Assembly (NCBI GenBank): GCA_016787575.1
Contig: JAEUUO010000003.1
Location: forward strand, 1-55,723
DNA from: Saprospiraceae bacterium
Lineage (GTDB): Bacteria; Bacteroidota; Bacteroidia; Chitinophagales; Saprospiraceae
Length of the DNA stretch: 55,723 nucleotides
Direction: 5' to 3'
Under the pieces are notes generated by a model. That model was not told where the DNA came from, did not search any database, and saw only the letters and a program-made list of their open reading frames with translations. The position numbers and the translations under genes were made by a program. This document shows positions 1-6,574 of the stretch, in pieces (the first letter of the stretch is position 1; each line of letters opens with the position of its first letter).

Positions 1-76
1 GGATGCTTATCCCTTCTAGGCTACGATTTACAACCTCAAGCTTGAATTGCCTGTCATAACTTCTTCTGATTTTCAT
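1..76 (-). CDS. IS3-type transposase OrfA, N-terminal 25 codons only (partial)
   Basis: Starting from the ATG at 76 on the minus strand, 25 codons can be read before the window ends. The peptide begins MKIRRSYDRQFKLEVV, which is the usual start of IS3-family OrfA/HTH_Tnp_1 proteins (a basic stretch, then F-K-L-E-V-V at the beginning of the helix-turn-helix that binds the inverted repeats). It is too short to show whether the element is intact. The gene points away from everything else in the window. Confidence 0.6.
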   Translation of the reverse strand, partial: MKIRRSYDRQFKLEVVNRSLEGISI

Positions 77-148
77 AATTATAAAAATACTGGTTTATGA
101 CCAAAGACTTAACTTATTGTCCGGCTTTTTGAGTAGGTCCACCTCTTT
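1..148 (-). mobile_element. Left end of an IS3-family-like insertion sequence, cut by the window edge
   Basis: A transposase OrfA start reads leftwards out of the window (1-76). About 40 bases upstream of its ATG, at roughly 118-146, the minus strand carries GGTGGACCTACTCAAAAAGC followed by CGGACA, which resembles IS3-family terminal inverted repeats (a GACC...GGACA pattern). The outer boundary is set by eye. The other end, the rest of the transposase and any target duplication lie outside the window. Confidence 0.6.
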
Positions 149-201
149 ATTAAACATCTAAACAGGAAAAAATCATTTAAATCAAAAAAAATATAAAAAA
201 G

Positions 202-231
202 TTTGCAATTATAGAAAACTGATTAAATTTG
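202..231 (+). promoter_or_regulatory. Bacteroidota-type promoter of the rrf2 gene
   Basis: TTTG at 202-205 and TAAATTTG at 224-231 are separated by 18 bases, an exact match to the Bacteroidota primary sigma consensus (-33 TTTG, -7 TAnnTTTG). The last base of the -7 element is the first base of the operator at 231-250, so a bound regulator would cover the start site. Confidence 0.7.
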
Positions 232-250
232 GGACAAATTAGTCTTAATT
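231..250 (+). promoter_or_regulatory. Operator 1 of the shared Rrf2-type regulon (autoregulation)
   Basis: The sequence is GGGACAAATTAGTCTTAATT. It aligns without gaps to 20-bp sequences upstream of norZ (719-738), nrdD (3342-3361) and the PAP2 lipoprotein gene (6538-6557). The shared frame is RRGAYA-N6-TCTTAAWT, an imperfect inverted repeat of AGACA. It sits between the -7 element and the ATG at 261, which suggests repression. Confidence 0.65.
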
Positions 251-260
251 TAATTTTAAT

Positions 261-692
261 ATGCGCGCACTCTCAAAAGCTACTATATATTGTCTCAGGG
301 CACTCATGTATGTGGCTTCCAAGAATGAGCAAAACAACTATGTTAGTATTGGAGAAATATCTGATGAACTGGATATTTCATTTCACTTTTTGACCAAGAC
401 GTTTCAGACCTTAAATCAGCATGGATTGTTAGAATCACATCGGGGTCCCCATGGTGGTATTATTCTAAAAAAGGCGAGTAAGGATATTTATCTGATTGAT
501 ATAGTACATATCCTGGAAGGAGCTGATTTTTTTGATAAATGTTTGCTGGGCTTACCGGGTTGTGGCGAACGGGAACCATGTCCGGTTCACAATTTTTGGA
601 AAAACGTAAAGGGCAACCTGCAATTGGAATTCCGAAAGACCTCTTTACAGCATTTAGCGAAGGCGATAAATACCGGTAAAATGCGATTGTAG
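261..692 (+). CDS. Rrf2-family Fe-S transcriptional regulator, NsrR-like
   Basis: A 143-residue Rrf2-family protein, the usual length. The N-terminal winged helix-turn-helix (about 1-80) contains the family pattern ALSKATIYCLRALMYVA, ISDELDIS and the wing GPHGGIIL. The cluster-binding loop has three cysteines at 94, 101 and 107 (C-x6-C-x5-C), a spacing seen in NsrR proteins, which hold a [4Fe-4S] cluster destroyed by nitric oxide. Next to a nitric oxide reductase gene, this makes an NO-responsive repressor the most likely role, although IscR- or RsrR-like redox sensing is not excluded. It has its own promoter and an operator just upstream, so it is probably autoregulated. The ligand is inferred, not shown. 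Confidence 0.85.
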   Translation: MRALSKATIYCLRALMYVASKNEQNNYVSIGEISDELDISFHFLTKTFQTLNQHGLLESHRGPHGGIILKKASKDIYLIDIVHILEGADFFDKCLLGLPGCGEREPCPVHNFWKNVKGNLQLEFRKTSLQHLAKAINTGKMRL

Positions 693-718
693 CAAACTCT
701 ATTTTTTTGTAACTAATT

Positions 719-738
719 AAGATAAAATTGTCTTAAAT
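719..738 (+). promoter_or_regulatory. Operator 2, upstream of the nitric oxide reductase gene
   Basis: The sequence is AAGATAAAATTGTCTTAAAT, 50 bases before the norZ ATG. It matches the three other sites position by position. A good -7 element is less clear here than at the other sites: TATTTTTTTG at 700-709 is close but two bases too long. Confidence 0.6.
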
Positions 739-788
739 ACAATAAACACATACAATGAAAAATAATTCTTAAAATAAAATTTCTTACT

Positions 789-3191
789 ATGGAATCAAAT
801 GGACAAAATGGTCATGGATCAAATGGCCACACAGCAACCAAAAATATCAGTTACATAATGGATACTAAAAATTGGAGGGGGCCCTTGATTTTTATATTAA
901 TTATTAGCTTGCTTGGTGTTGGAATGATAGGATTTCAAACATACATAGATGCTCCACCCATGTCTGGTTTTAAAGATGCTAACGGACAGCTGGTAATTGA
1001 TCAAAAAACCATTGAGCGGGGACAAGAAGTTTTTCATAAAAAAGCTCTGATGGAGTACGGTAGTTTTTTTGGAGATGGAGCTCAACGCGGCCCTGATTTT
1101 ACTGCCGAAGCATTGCACCGGATTACAGTTTACATGAATGATTTTTACGTCGCTGAAATTAAATCAAAAAGTGGACGTGATGTAGATGCTTATGAAGCAA
1201 AACAAATCAATGAAAAAGTAAAGTCTGAATTAAAGCAAAATGCATTTAATAAAACAGAAAATATTGTAATGCTTTCAAATGCAGAAACGTTTGCTTTGCA
1301 ACAGTTGAAAAAGTACTATGCAGATTTATTTATAGATAAAAATTCAGGAGAAGGTTTTCCTCCAAAAGATTATATAAGCAGCCGGGAGGAAGTAGCAGAT
1401 TTAAGTGCCTTTTTTTTCTGGGGAGCCTGGGTATGCGTTACAGAAAGACCAGGAAGTTCGTTCAGCTACACCCACAATTGGCCTTACGATCCGCTTGCAG
1501 GGAACACCCCAACTTCTCCTGTGATTCTTTGGAGTGTTTTGGGTTTATTGGCATTTGTTCTTGCATGCGGGATTGTCTTGTATTTTATTGGTCAATACAA
1601 TCAATTGCCAAATAAGTTTTTCAAACCTCCTAAAAGAGATTTATTTACTTTAGAACGTGTAGCTGCATTTAAACCAACAGCAACACAAAAAGCTACGTTT
1701 AAATTTTTCTTTGTAGCCATTCTGTTATTCTTTTTACAAGTTTCCAGTGGACTCTTTACCATCAATGATTTTATCAATTGGATGTCATATTTGGGAATTC
1801 ACATTTCAGGCGATTTGCCGGTTACAATTTCAAGATCCTGGCACCTGATGTTATCCTTATACTGGATTTCAACTTGCTGGATTGCATCTTCTATTTTCAT
1901 TCTGCCAATTTTAGCCAAGAAAGAAGTACCAGGTCAATTGCGCTTAATAAATATTTTGTTTGTATTGCTTTTCATTTTAGTAGGTGGTTCACTGGTAGGG
2001 ATGGTGCTTGGTCCACTCGGATTGATGGGAAAATGGTGGTATTGGTTAGGACATCAGGGATGGGAATTTGTAGATTTTGGTAAAATTTATCAGGTTTTAT
2101 TAATGGGTATATTTATTCTTTGGGGAAGCATCGTTTACCGGGGTATAAAACCTGCTTTTGTTGCAGGTCAACCCTGGAATTTACCAAATTGGATAATGTA
2201 TTCTGTCATCGGAATCCCCTTGTTGTTTTTATCTGGATTTGTTGCCAAGCCTGAAACCAATTTTGTAATTGCAGATTTTTGGCGTTGGATGGTGATCCAC
2301 ATGTGGGTTGAAGCTTTTTTTGAAGTTTTCATAACAGTAATCGTAAGTTATCTGATGGTGCTGATGGGATTGGTGAGCAGACAAGCTGCCATTCGGGTGG
2401 TTTATTTTGCAACTATTTTATTTTTAGGAACGGGACTGCTTGGAATTTCTCATAATTTTTACTGGAATGCCAAACCTGTGGCAACGATGGCACTGGGTTC
2501 TGTATTTTCCACCTTGCAATTTGTACCATTAATATTACTTACAGTTGAAGCCTGGCGCTTTAAAAATATGCCAAAAATTGCTGTGGGCGATGTCGATCAC
2601 AAATCACTTCAAAATTTTGGTTTCCCGGAAGTATTTAAGTTTTTAGTAGCTGTCAATTTCTGGAATTTTTTCGGAGCGGGTGTTTTGGGAATTATCATCA
2701 ACCTTCCTATCATGAATTATTTTGAGCACGGTACCTACTTAACTGTAAATCACGCACATGCAGCCTTGATGGGTGTTTATGGAAATATTTCTCTTGCTGC
2801 ATTGCTATTTGCATCTCGTTTATTGATAAAAAGTGAACAGTGGAATGAACGTGTCGTTAATTTTTCATTTTGGTCTATCAATGCCGGTTTGATGCTGATG
2901 GTCGTATTGGATTTGTTTCCTGCAGGATCTATTCAATTTAAAGCAGTGGTCGAACAAGGTTTGTGGTTTGGACGCTCTCATGATTTTGTTGATTACGGAA
3001 TTTTTAATTCTTTGACCTGGATGCGAGGTATCGGTGCTTCCGTTTTCTTCTTTGGTGGAGTCATACCTCTTACTTGGTTTATAGTATCGCGTGTAAATGC
3101 ATTAAAAACAAAAGCACTCGATATAAAACAAATGGACGAAGCGATTCATGAATCAGTGGATGAGAGAATTATGGAAGAAGTTGTTATGTAA
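789..3191 (+). CDS. norZ: Quinol-dependent nitric oxide reductase (qNOR)
   Basis: An 800-residue single-subunit NO reductase that reduces 2 NO to N2O with quinol electrons in the inner membrane. A first transmembrane helix (about 33-51) is followed by a periplasmic domain to about residue 240. That domain contains the qNOR signature HNWPYDPLAGNTPTSP (229-244) and lacks a cytochrome c CxxCH motif, as expected for the quinol form. The heme-copper-oxidase-like core follows. Visible metal-site motifs are SRSWH (H352), HMWVEAFFE (H504, E508, E512), GISHNFYW (H555) and NHAHAA (H655, H657). The length and helix content match qNOR rather than cytochrome-dependent NorB. No norC or other denitrification genes are nearby, so the likely role is NO detoxification or truncated denitrification. 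An operator shared with the adjacent rrf2 gene lies upstream. Confidence 0.95.
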   Translation: MESNGQNGHGSNGHTATKNISYIMDTKNWRGPLIFILIISLLGVGMIGFQTYIDAPPMSGFKDANGQLVIDQKTIERGQEVFHKKALMEYGSFFGDGAQRGPDFTAEALHRITVYMNDFYVAEIKSKSGRDVDAYEAKQINEKVKSELKQNAFNKTENIVMLSNAETFALQQLKKYYADLFIDKNSGEGFPPKDYISSREEVADLSAFFFWGAWVCVTERPGSSFSYTHNWPYDPLAGNTPTSPVILWSVLGLLAFVLACGIVLYFIGQYNQLPNKFFKPPKRDLFTLERVAAFKPTATQKATFKFFFVAILLFFLQVSSGLFTINDFINWMSYLGIHISGDLPVTISRSWHLMLSLYWISTCWIASSIFILPILAKKEVPGQLRLINILFVLLFILVGGSLVGMVLGPLGLMGKWWYWLGHQGWEFVDFGKIYQVLLMGIFILWGSIVYRGIKPAFVAGQPWNLPNWIMYSVIGIPLLFLSGFVAKPETNFVIADFWRWMVIHMWVEAFFEVFITVIVSYLMVLMGLVSRQAAIRVVYFATILFLGTGLLGISHNFYWNAKPVATMALGSVFSTLQFVPLILLTVEAWRFKNMPKIAVGDVDHKSLQNFGFPEVFKFLVAVNFWNFFGAGVLGIIINLPIMNYFEHGTYLTVNHAHAALMGVYGNISLAALLFASRLLIKSEQWNERVVNFSFWSINAGLMLMVVLDLFPAGSIQFKAVVEQGLWFGRSHDFVDYGIFNSLTWMRGIGASVFFFGGVIPLTWFIVSRVNALKTKALDIKQMDEAIHESVDERIMEEVVM

Positions 3192-3197
3192 TAGAAT

Positions 3198-3291
3198 AAT
3201 TACGAATTACGAATTACGGATTGGAGTAAATGGAAAATGCAGGAATTATTCAATCCGTAATTTATTTTGTAATTCGTAATTGATTTTCCAT
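3198..3291 (+). repeat. AT-rich inverted-repeat element between norZ and nrdD
   Basis: The left arm (3198-3223) contains three tandem GAATTAC-like units and ends in CGGATTG. The right arm (3251-3281) begins CAATCCG and ends GTAATTCGTAATT. A second pair, ATGGAAAA (3229-3236) and TTTTCCAT (3284-3291), crosses the first pair rather than nesting inside it. It may act as a terminator for norZ, but there is no clean T-tract, and it looks more like a small palindromic intergenic repeat. Confidence 0.5.
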
Positions 3292-3334
3292 TTAAAATAA
3301 TTTGCTGTAAATTTTAAATATTATAAATTTGTTA

Positions 3335-3361
3335 TATATTTGAGACATAAATGTCTTAATT
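3335..3361 (+). promoter_or_regulatory. -7 promoter element plus operator 3, upstream of nrdD
   Basis: TATATTTG at 3335-3342 fits TAnnTTTG. Its final G is the first base of the 20-bp operator at 3342-3361, which contains the perfect palindrome AGACAT-AA-ATGTCT, the best copy in the window. The geometry is the same as upstream of rrf2. The -33 position has only a T-rich stretch. Confidence 0.7.
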
Positions 3362-3411
3362 AAAATTGATTCTGCGAAGAGTCAGGTAAATTGTTTTTCA
3401 AAATTTTAACC

Positions 3412-5511
3412 ATGCCGGACTGGGTCATCAAACGAAATGGAACATACCGTCCATTTCAATTTAATAAAATTGAAGATGCAATACAAAAAGCATTCAATGG
3501 TCAACAGAAACAGCTTCATCAGAAGTTAATAGCCAGCATTCAAAAAGCATTGGATTTAAAAACCTGCTGGGCAGTTGAGGAAATACAAGACCTGATTGAG
3601 AAAAGTTTGTACGATGCAAATGAATTTGAGGTCATGCGCGCATTCATGTTGCACCGGCATACACGCAAGATGCAACGCGAGCACATCCTTGGCTTGAATG
3701 AAGATACCAGTTACATTGATTGCTCACAAACTGTAAATGAATATGTCTACCAGACAGATTGGAGAATCAATGCCAATGCAAATACTTCTTATTCAAGTGC
3801 CGGATTGATCAACAATGTTGCTGGTAAAGTAATTGCAAATTACTGGTTGGATAAAGTGTATTCTAAGGAAGAAGGCTATGCGCATCGAAATGGGGATTTT
3901 CACATCCATGATTTGGATTGCTTGACAGGATATTGTGCAGGTTGGAGTTTGCGAATTTTGTTAAATGAAGGATTTAATGGAGTGCGTGGTCGTGTTGAAA
4001 GTCGGCCTCCTTCTCATTTTAGAGAGGCACTGGGTCAAATGGCAAATTTTCTGGGAATTCTTCAAAGTGAGTGGGCCGGGGCCCAGGCTTTTAGTTCGTT
4101 TGATACCTACTTAGCTCCTTATGTATTTAAGGATCAGCTATCTTATGATGAGGTACTCAAAGCAATTCGGAGTTTTGTGTATAATTTAAATGTCCCGGCC
4201 AGATGGGGCCAGTCTCCATTTACCAACATTACATTGGATTGGACGGTTCCGGAAGATTTGAAAGAACAATTTCCAAGCCGCAACAACCTGCATCTGTTTA
4301 ATGAAATTCAAAGCGAATTAATTTTAGCCAAATCTTTAGAACGGGGAGTTGAAAATCCAAACGAATTGTGTTATCGACATTTTCAACCCGAAATGAATTT
4401 AATTAATCGTGCGTATTATCAGGTGATGACCGAAGGCGATGCAAACGGACAACCGTTTACCTTTCCGATTCCTACCGTCAACATTACCGAAGATTTTAAC
4501 TGGTATGGTGAGAATACAGATTTACTTTTTGAGAATACTGCAAAAATTGGATCCTCTTACTTTCAGAATTTTATTGGGAGTCAGTTTATATTGGATCAAC
4601 ACGGGAAACGGATTGAAAATCCAAACGCTTATAAGCCCAATGCCATTCGAAGCATGTGTTGCCGCTTGCAATTGGATTTGCGTGAATTGCTAAAGCGTGG
4701 AAATGGCTTGTTTGGAAGTGCAGAAATGACAGGCAGCATTGGTGTGGTAACAATTAACATGGCGAGGCTGGGATACCTCTTTCCAAATGATGAATCCGCT
4801 CTTTTGCATAGATTGGAACAATTGCTCGATCTCGCAATGACAAGTTTGGAAAAAAAGCGAATGTTTATACAAGAACTATTTGATCGAGGTTTGTTTCCTT
4901 ATACCAAACGCTATTTGAAAAATTTGCAAAATCACTTTTCGACTATAGGAGTAAATGGAATCAATGAAATGATCCGAAATTATTCAAAAGATCGCAATTC
5001 AATAGCCGATGAAACAGGGCGCGATTTTGCGTTGAGGGTTTTGGAATTTATCCGTATCCGAATATTAAAGTTTCAGGAAGAAACCGGTAATTTATATAAT
5101 TTGGAAGCAACTCCGGCAGAAGGTACTACCTATCGATTTGCAAAGGAAGATAAAAAGCGTTTTGAAAATATAATTCAGGCAGGCTTTGGAGATAACATTT
5201 ATTATACGAACAGTTCACAACTTCCTGCGCATTTTACCGAAGACCCTTTTGAAGCATTGATACAGCAAGATGAATTGCAATGTAAATACACAGGTGGCAC
5301 CGTACTCCATTTGTACATGCGCGAGAAAATAAGTTCACCGGAAGCATGTCGCAACCTGGTTCGAAAAGTCCTTTCAAATTTTAGATTGCCCTATATTACA
5401 ATTACACCGGTCTTTAGTGTGTGCGCGATCCATGGGTATTTAAATGGAGAGCATGAATATTGTCCAACATGTGACGAACTTCTACTACAATCACTTACAA
5501 ATGAAACTTAA
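3412..5511 (+). CDS. nrdD: Anaerobic (class III) ribonucleotide reductase, catalytic part without its glycyl-radical segment
   Basis: A 699-residue protein starting at the ATG at 3412 (a TTG 21 bases upstream is a weaker alternative). It opens with an ATP-cone allosteric domain (VIKRNGTYRPFQFNKIEDAI). The barrel contains SMCCRLQLDLRELLKRGNGL and SAEMTGSIGVVTINMARLGY, where the substrate-radical cysteine and active site lie. The C-terminus has the zinc ribbon (C671, H674, C684, C687 in VCAIHGYLNGEHEYCPTC). The protein stops 12 residues after the last zinc cysteine. A normal NrdD continues into a glycyl-radical loop with an RVxGY motif. That motif is present, but in the next overlapping reading frame. 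The chain therefore cannot work alone and must pair with the small downstream product, unless the frames are joined by a +1 shift. It is preceded by operator 3, so it is probably made when NO or anoxia relieves repression. Confidence 0.9.
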   Translation: MPDWVIKRNGTYRPFQFNKIEDAIQKAFNGQQKQLHQKLIASIQKALDLKTCWAVEEIQDLIEKSLYDANEFEVMRAFMLHRHTRKMQREHILGLNEDTSYIDCSQTVNEYVYQTDWRINANANTSYSSAGLINNVAGKVIANYWLDKVYSKEEGYAHRNGDFHIHDLDCLTGYCAGWSLRILLNEGFNGVRGRVESRPPSHFREALGQMANFLGILQSEWAGAQAFSSFDTYLAPYVFKDQLSYDEVLKAIRSFVYNLNVPARWGQSPFTNITLDWTVPEDLKEQFPSRNNLHLFNEIQSELILAKSLERGVENPNELCYRHFQPEMNLINRAYYQVMTEGDANGQPFTFPIPTVNITEDFNWYGENTDLLFENTAKIGSSYFQNFIGSQFILDQHGKRIENPNAYKPNAIRSMCCRLQLDLRELLKRGNGLFGSAEMTGSIGVVTINMARLGYLFPNDESALLHRLEQLLDLAMTSLEKKRMFIQELFDRGLFPYTKRYLKNLQNHFSTIGVNGINEMIRNYSKDRNSIADETGRDFALRVLEFIRIRILKFQEETGNLYNLEATPAEGTTYRFAKEDKKRFENIIQAGFGDNIYYTNSSQLPAHFTEDPFEALIQQDELQCKYTGGTVLHLYMREKISSPEACRNLVRKVLSNFRLPYITITPVFSVCAIHGYLNGEHEYCPTCDELLLQSLTNET

Positions 5512-5704
5512 AACAAATTATATGGAAATCAAACTCAATTCCCGATTGGAATCACAACTTCTTGAACAACATCAGAACGAACGCAGCAAATGTCTTGTAT
5601 TTACAAGAGTGATGGGGTATCACCGACCTGTAGAAAGTTTTAATATTGGTAAGAAAGGAGAACATACAGAACGCAAGCATTTTATAGAACACGGTTGTGA
5701 CTAA
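5501..5704 (+). CDS. Free-standing glycyl-radical domain of the anaerobic ribonucleotide reductase
   Basis: A 67-codon frame from the ATG at 5501, which overlaps the end of nrdD by 11 bases (stop TAA at 5509-5511). An internal ATG at 5522 is another possible start. The second half reads RVMGYHRPVESF and then NIGKKGEHTERKHF, the canonical C-terminal glycyl-radical segment of class III NrdD. Gly39 (RVMG) would be the residue activated by NrdG. The first 30 residues form a charged linker not obvious in fused NrdD proteins, and the gene has its own starts, so it reads as a true small subunit. Alternatives are a programmed +1 frameshift near ACT-TAA, or a sequencing indel. Glycyl-radical spare parts (YfiD for pyruvate formate-lyase) are a known precedent. 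The 3' end overlaps the nrdG start by 8 bases, so translation is probably coupled. Confidence 0.85.
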   Translation: MKLKTNYMEIKLNSRLESQLLEQHQNERSKCLVFTRVMGYHRPVESFNIGKKGEHTERKHFIEHGCD

Positions 5705-6374
5705 TGCTGTCTATCACATAACACCTTTTACCTTATTGGATTATCCAAATAAAACAGCCTGTATCATTTGGTTTGCAGGTTGCAATATGCGCTGTCACTA
5801 TTGTTACAATCCGGAGATTGTAAGAGGAAAGGGCCGCATCGCATTTGAAGAAGCTTTTAATTGGATATGCAGTAGAAAGGGTTTTTTAGATGGCGTGGTT
5901 TTTAGTGGAGGAGAATGTTTGATGCATAAACGGATTGAATCATTTATATCCGATATCAAACAACAAGGATTTTTGGTAAAAGTAGATACCAATGGTTCAC
6001 ATCCGCAGCGATTGAAAACACTGGTACAAAATCAACTTATAAATTACGTGGCATTGGATTTTAAAGCACTTCCTCACAATTTTTATCAGCTTACTCAATC
6101 CGATTTATTTGTAAAGTTTCAGCAAAGTCTTGATTTTTTAATTCAATCTAAGATTCAGTTTGAAGTCAGGACAACGGTTCACTCAAATCTATTAAAGCCG
6201 GATGACATCAAACAAATGATCCGGTATTTAGAAATTAAAAATTACACGGGTAGCTATTTTTTGCAAAATTTCTTTAACAATTGCACCACCTTGGGAGAGC
6301 TTCCAAACGACTATTGCAAAGTCCAAACAGGAGATTTTATTTCCAGTAATTTTGAGATTGTAGTCCGGAGCTGA
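5697..6374 (+). CDS. nrdG: Anaerobic ribonucleotide reductase activating enzyme (radical SAM)
   Basis: A 225-residue radical SAM protein. The cluster motif is C29-x3-C33-x2-C36 (CNMRCHYC) and the SAM-binding GGE motif follows in FSGGECL. Its job is to abstract hydrogen from the glycyl-radical glycine of NrdD, here presumably on the separate 67-residue peptide encoded just upstream. The start is a GTG at 5697 inside the end of the previous gene; no in-frame ATG is suitably placed. It is somewhat longer than E. coli NrdG (154 residues) and resembles the NrdG2/PflA-like activases found next to non-enteric nrdD genes. It is the last gene of the nrd operon. A gap of about 200 bases holding the next promoter follows. 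Confidence 0.9.
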   Translation: MTNAVYHITPFTLLDYPNKTACIIWFAGCNMRCHYCYNPEIVRGKGRIAFEEAFNWICSRKGFLDGVVFSGGECLMHKRIESFISDIKQQGFLVKVDTNGSHPQRLKTLVQNQLINYVALDFKALPHNFYQLTQSDLFVKFQQSLDFLIQSKIQFEVRTTVHSNLLKPDDIKQMIRYLEIKNYTGSYFLQNFFNNCTTLGELPNDYCKVQTGDFISSNFEIVVRS

Positions 6375-6499
6375 ACTCAGGTTTTTCTAAATATGAAGCT
6401 CAATTTTATCATGCAATGGTCCATTTTATGGCACTTTATATGTAAATAAGCTAAAAAGGCCTTAAATAATTTAATTTTTAAATAATTAAATTCTAAAAA

Positions 6500-6530
6500 T
6501 TTGGATATTTAAAAGACTGCTCTATTTTTG
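6500..6530 (+). promoter_or_regulatory. Promoter of the PAP2-like lipoprotein gene
   Basis: TTTG at 6500-6503 and TATTTTTG at 6523-6530 with 19 bases between them fit the Bacteroidota consensus well. The start site would fall near 6537, immediately before the operator at 6538-6557. Confidence 0.65.
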
Positions 6531-6537
6531 TTCAAAT

Positions 6538-6557
6538 AAGACAAAAATATCTTAATT
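6538..6557 (+). promoter_or_regulatory. Operator 4, upstream of the PAP2-like lipoprotein gene
   Basis: The sequence is AAGACAAAAATATCTTAATT, an inverted repeat of AAGA(C/T)A and the fourth copy of the shared element. It starts 7 bases after the -7 element and ends 17 bases before the ATG at 6575. Confidence 0.65.
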
Positions 6558-6574
6558 ATATAAAAATTCAATCT

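Noticed and set aside
3391..3411. TTG start for nrdD, seven codons upstream
   Set aside because: The ATG at 3412 gives the usual NrdD N-terminus (MPDWVIKRNG) and leaves the leader after the operator free.
5444..5500. Longer N-terminus for the glycyl-radical gene, starting at 5444
   Set aside because: This part is an out-of-frame reading of the nrdD zinc-ribbon codons; the conserved segment starts after the ATG at 5501.
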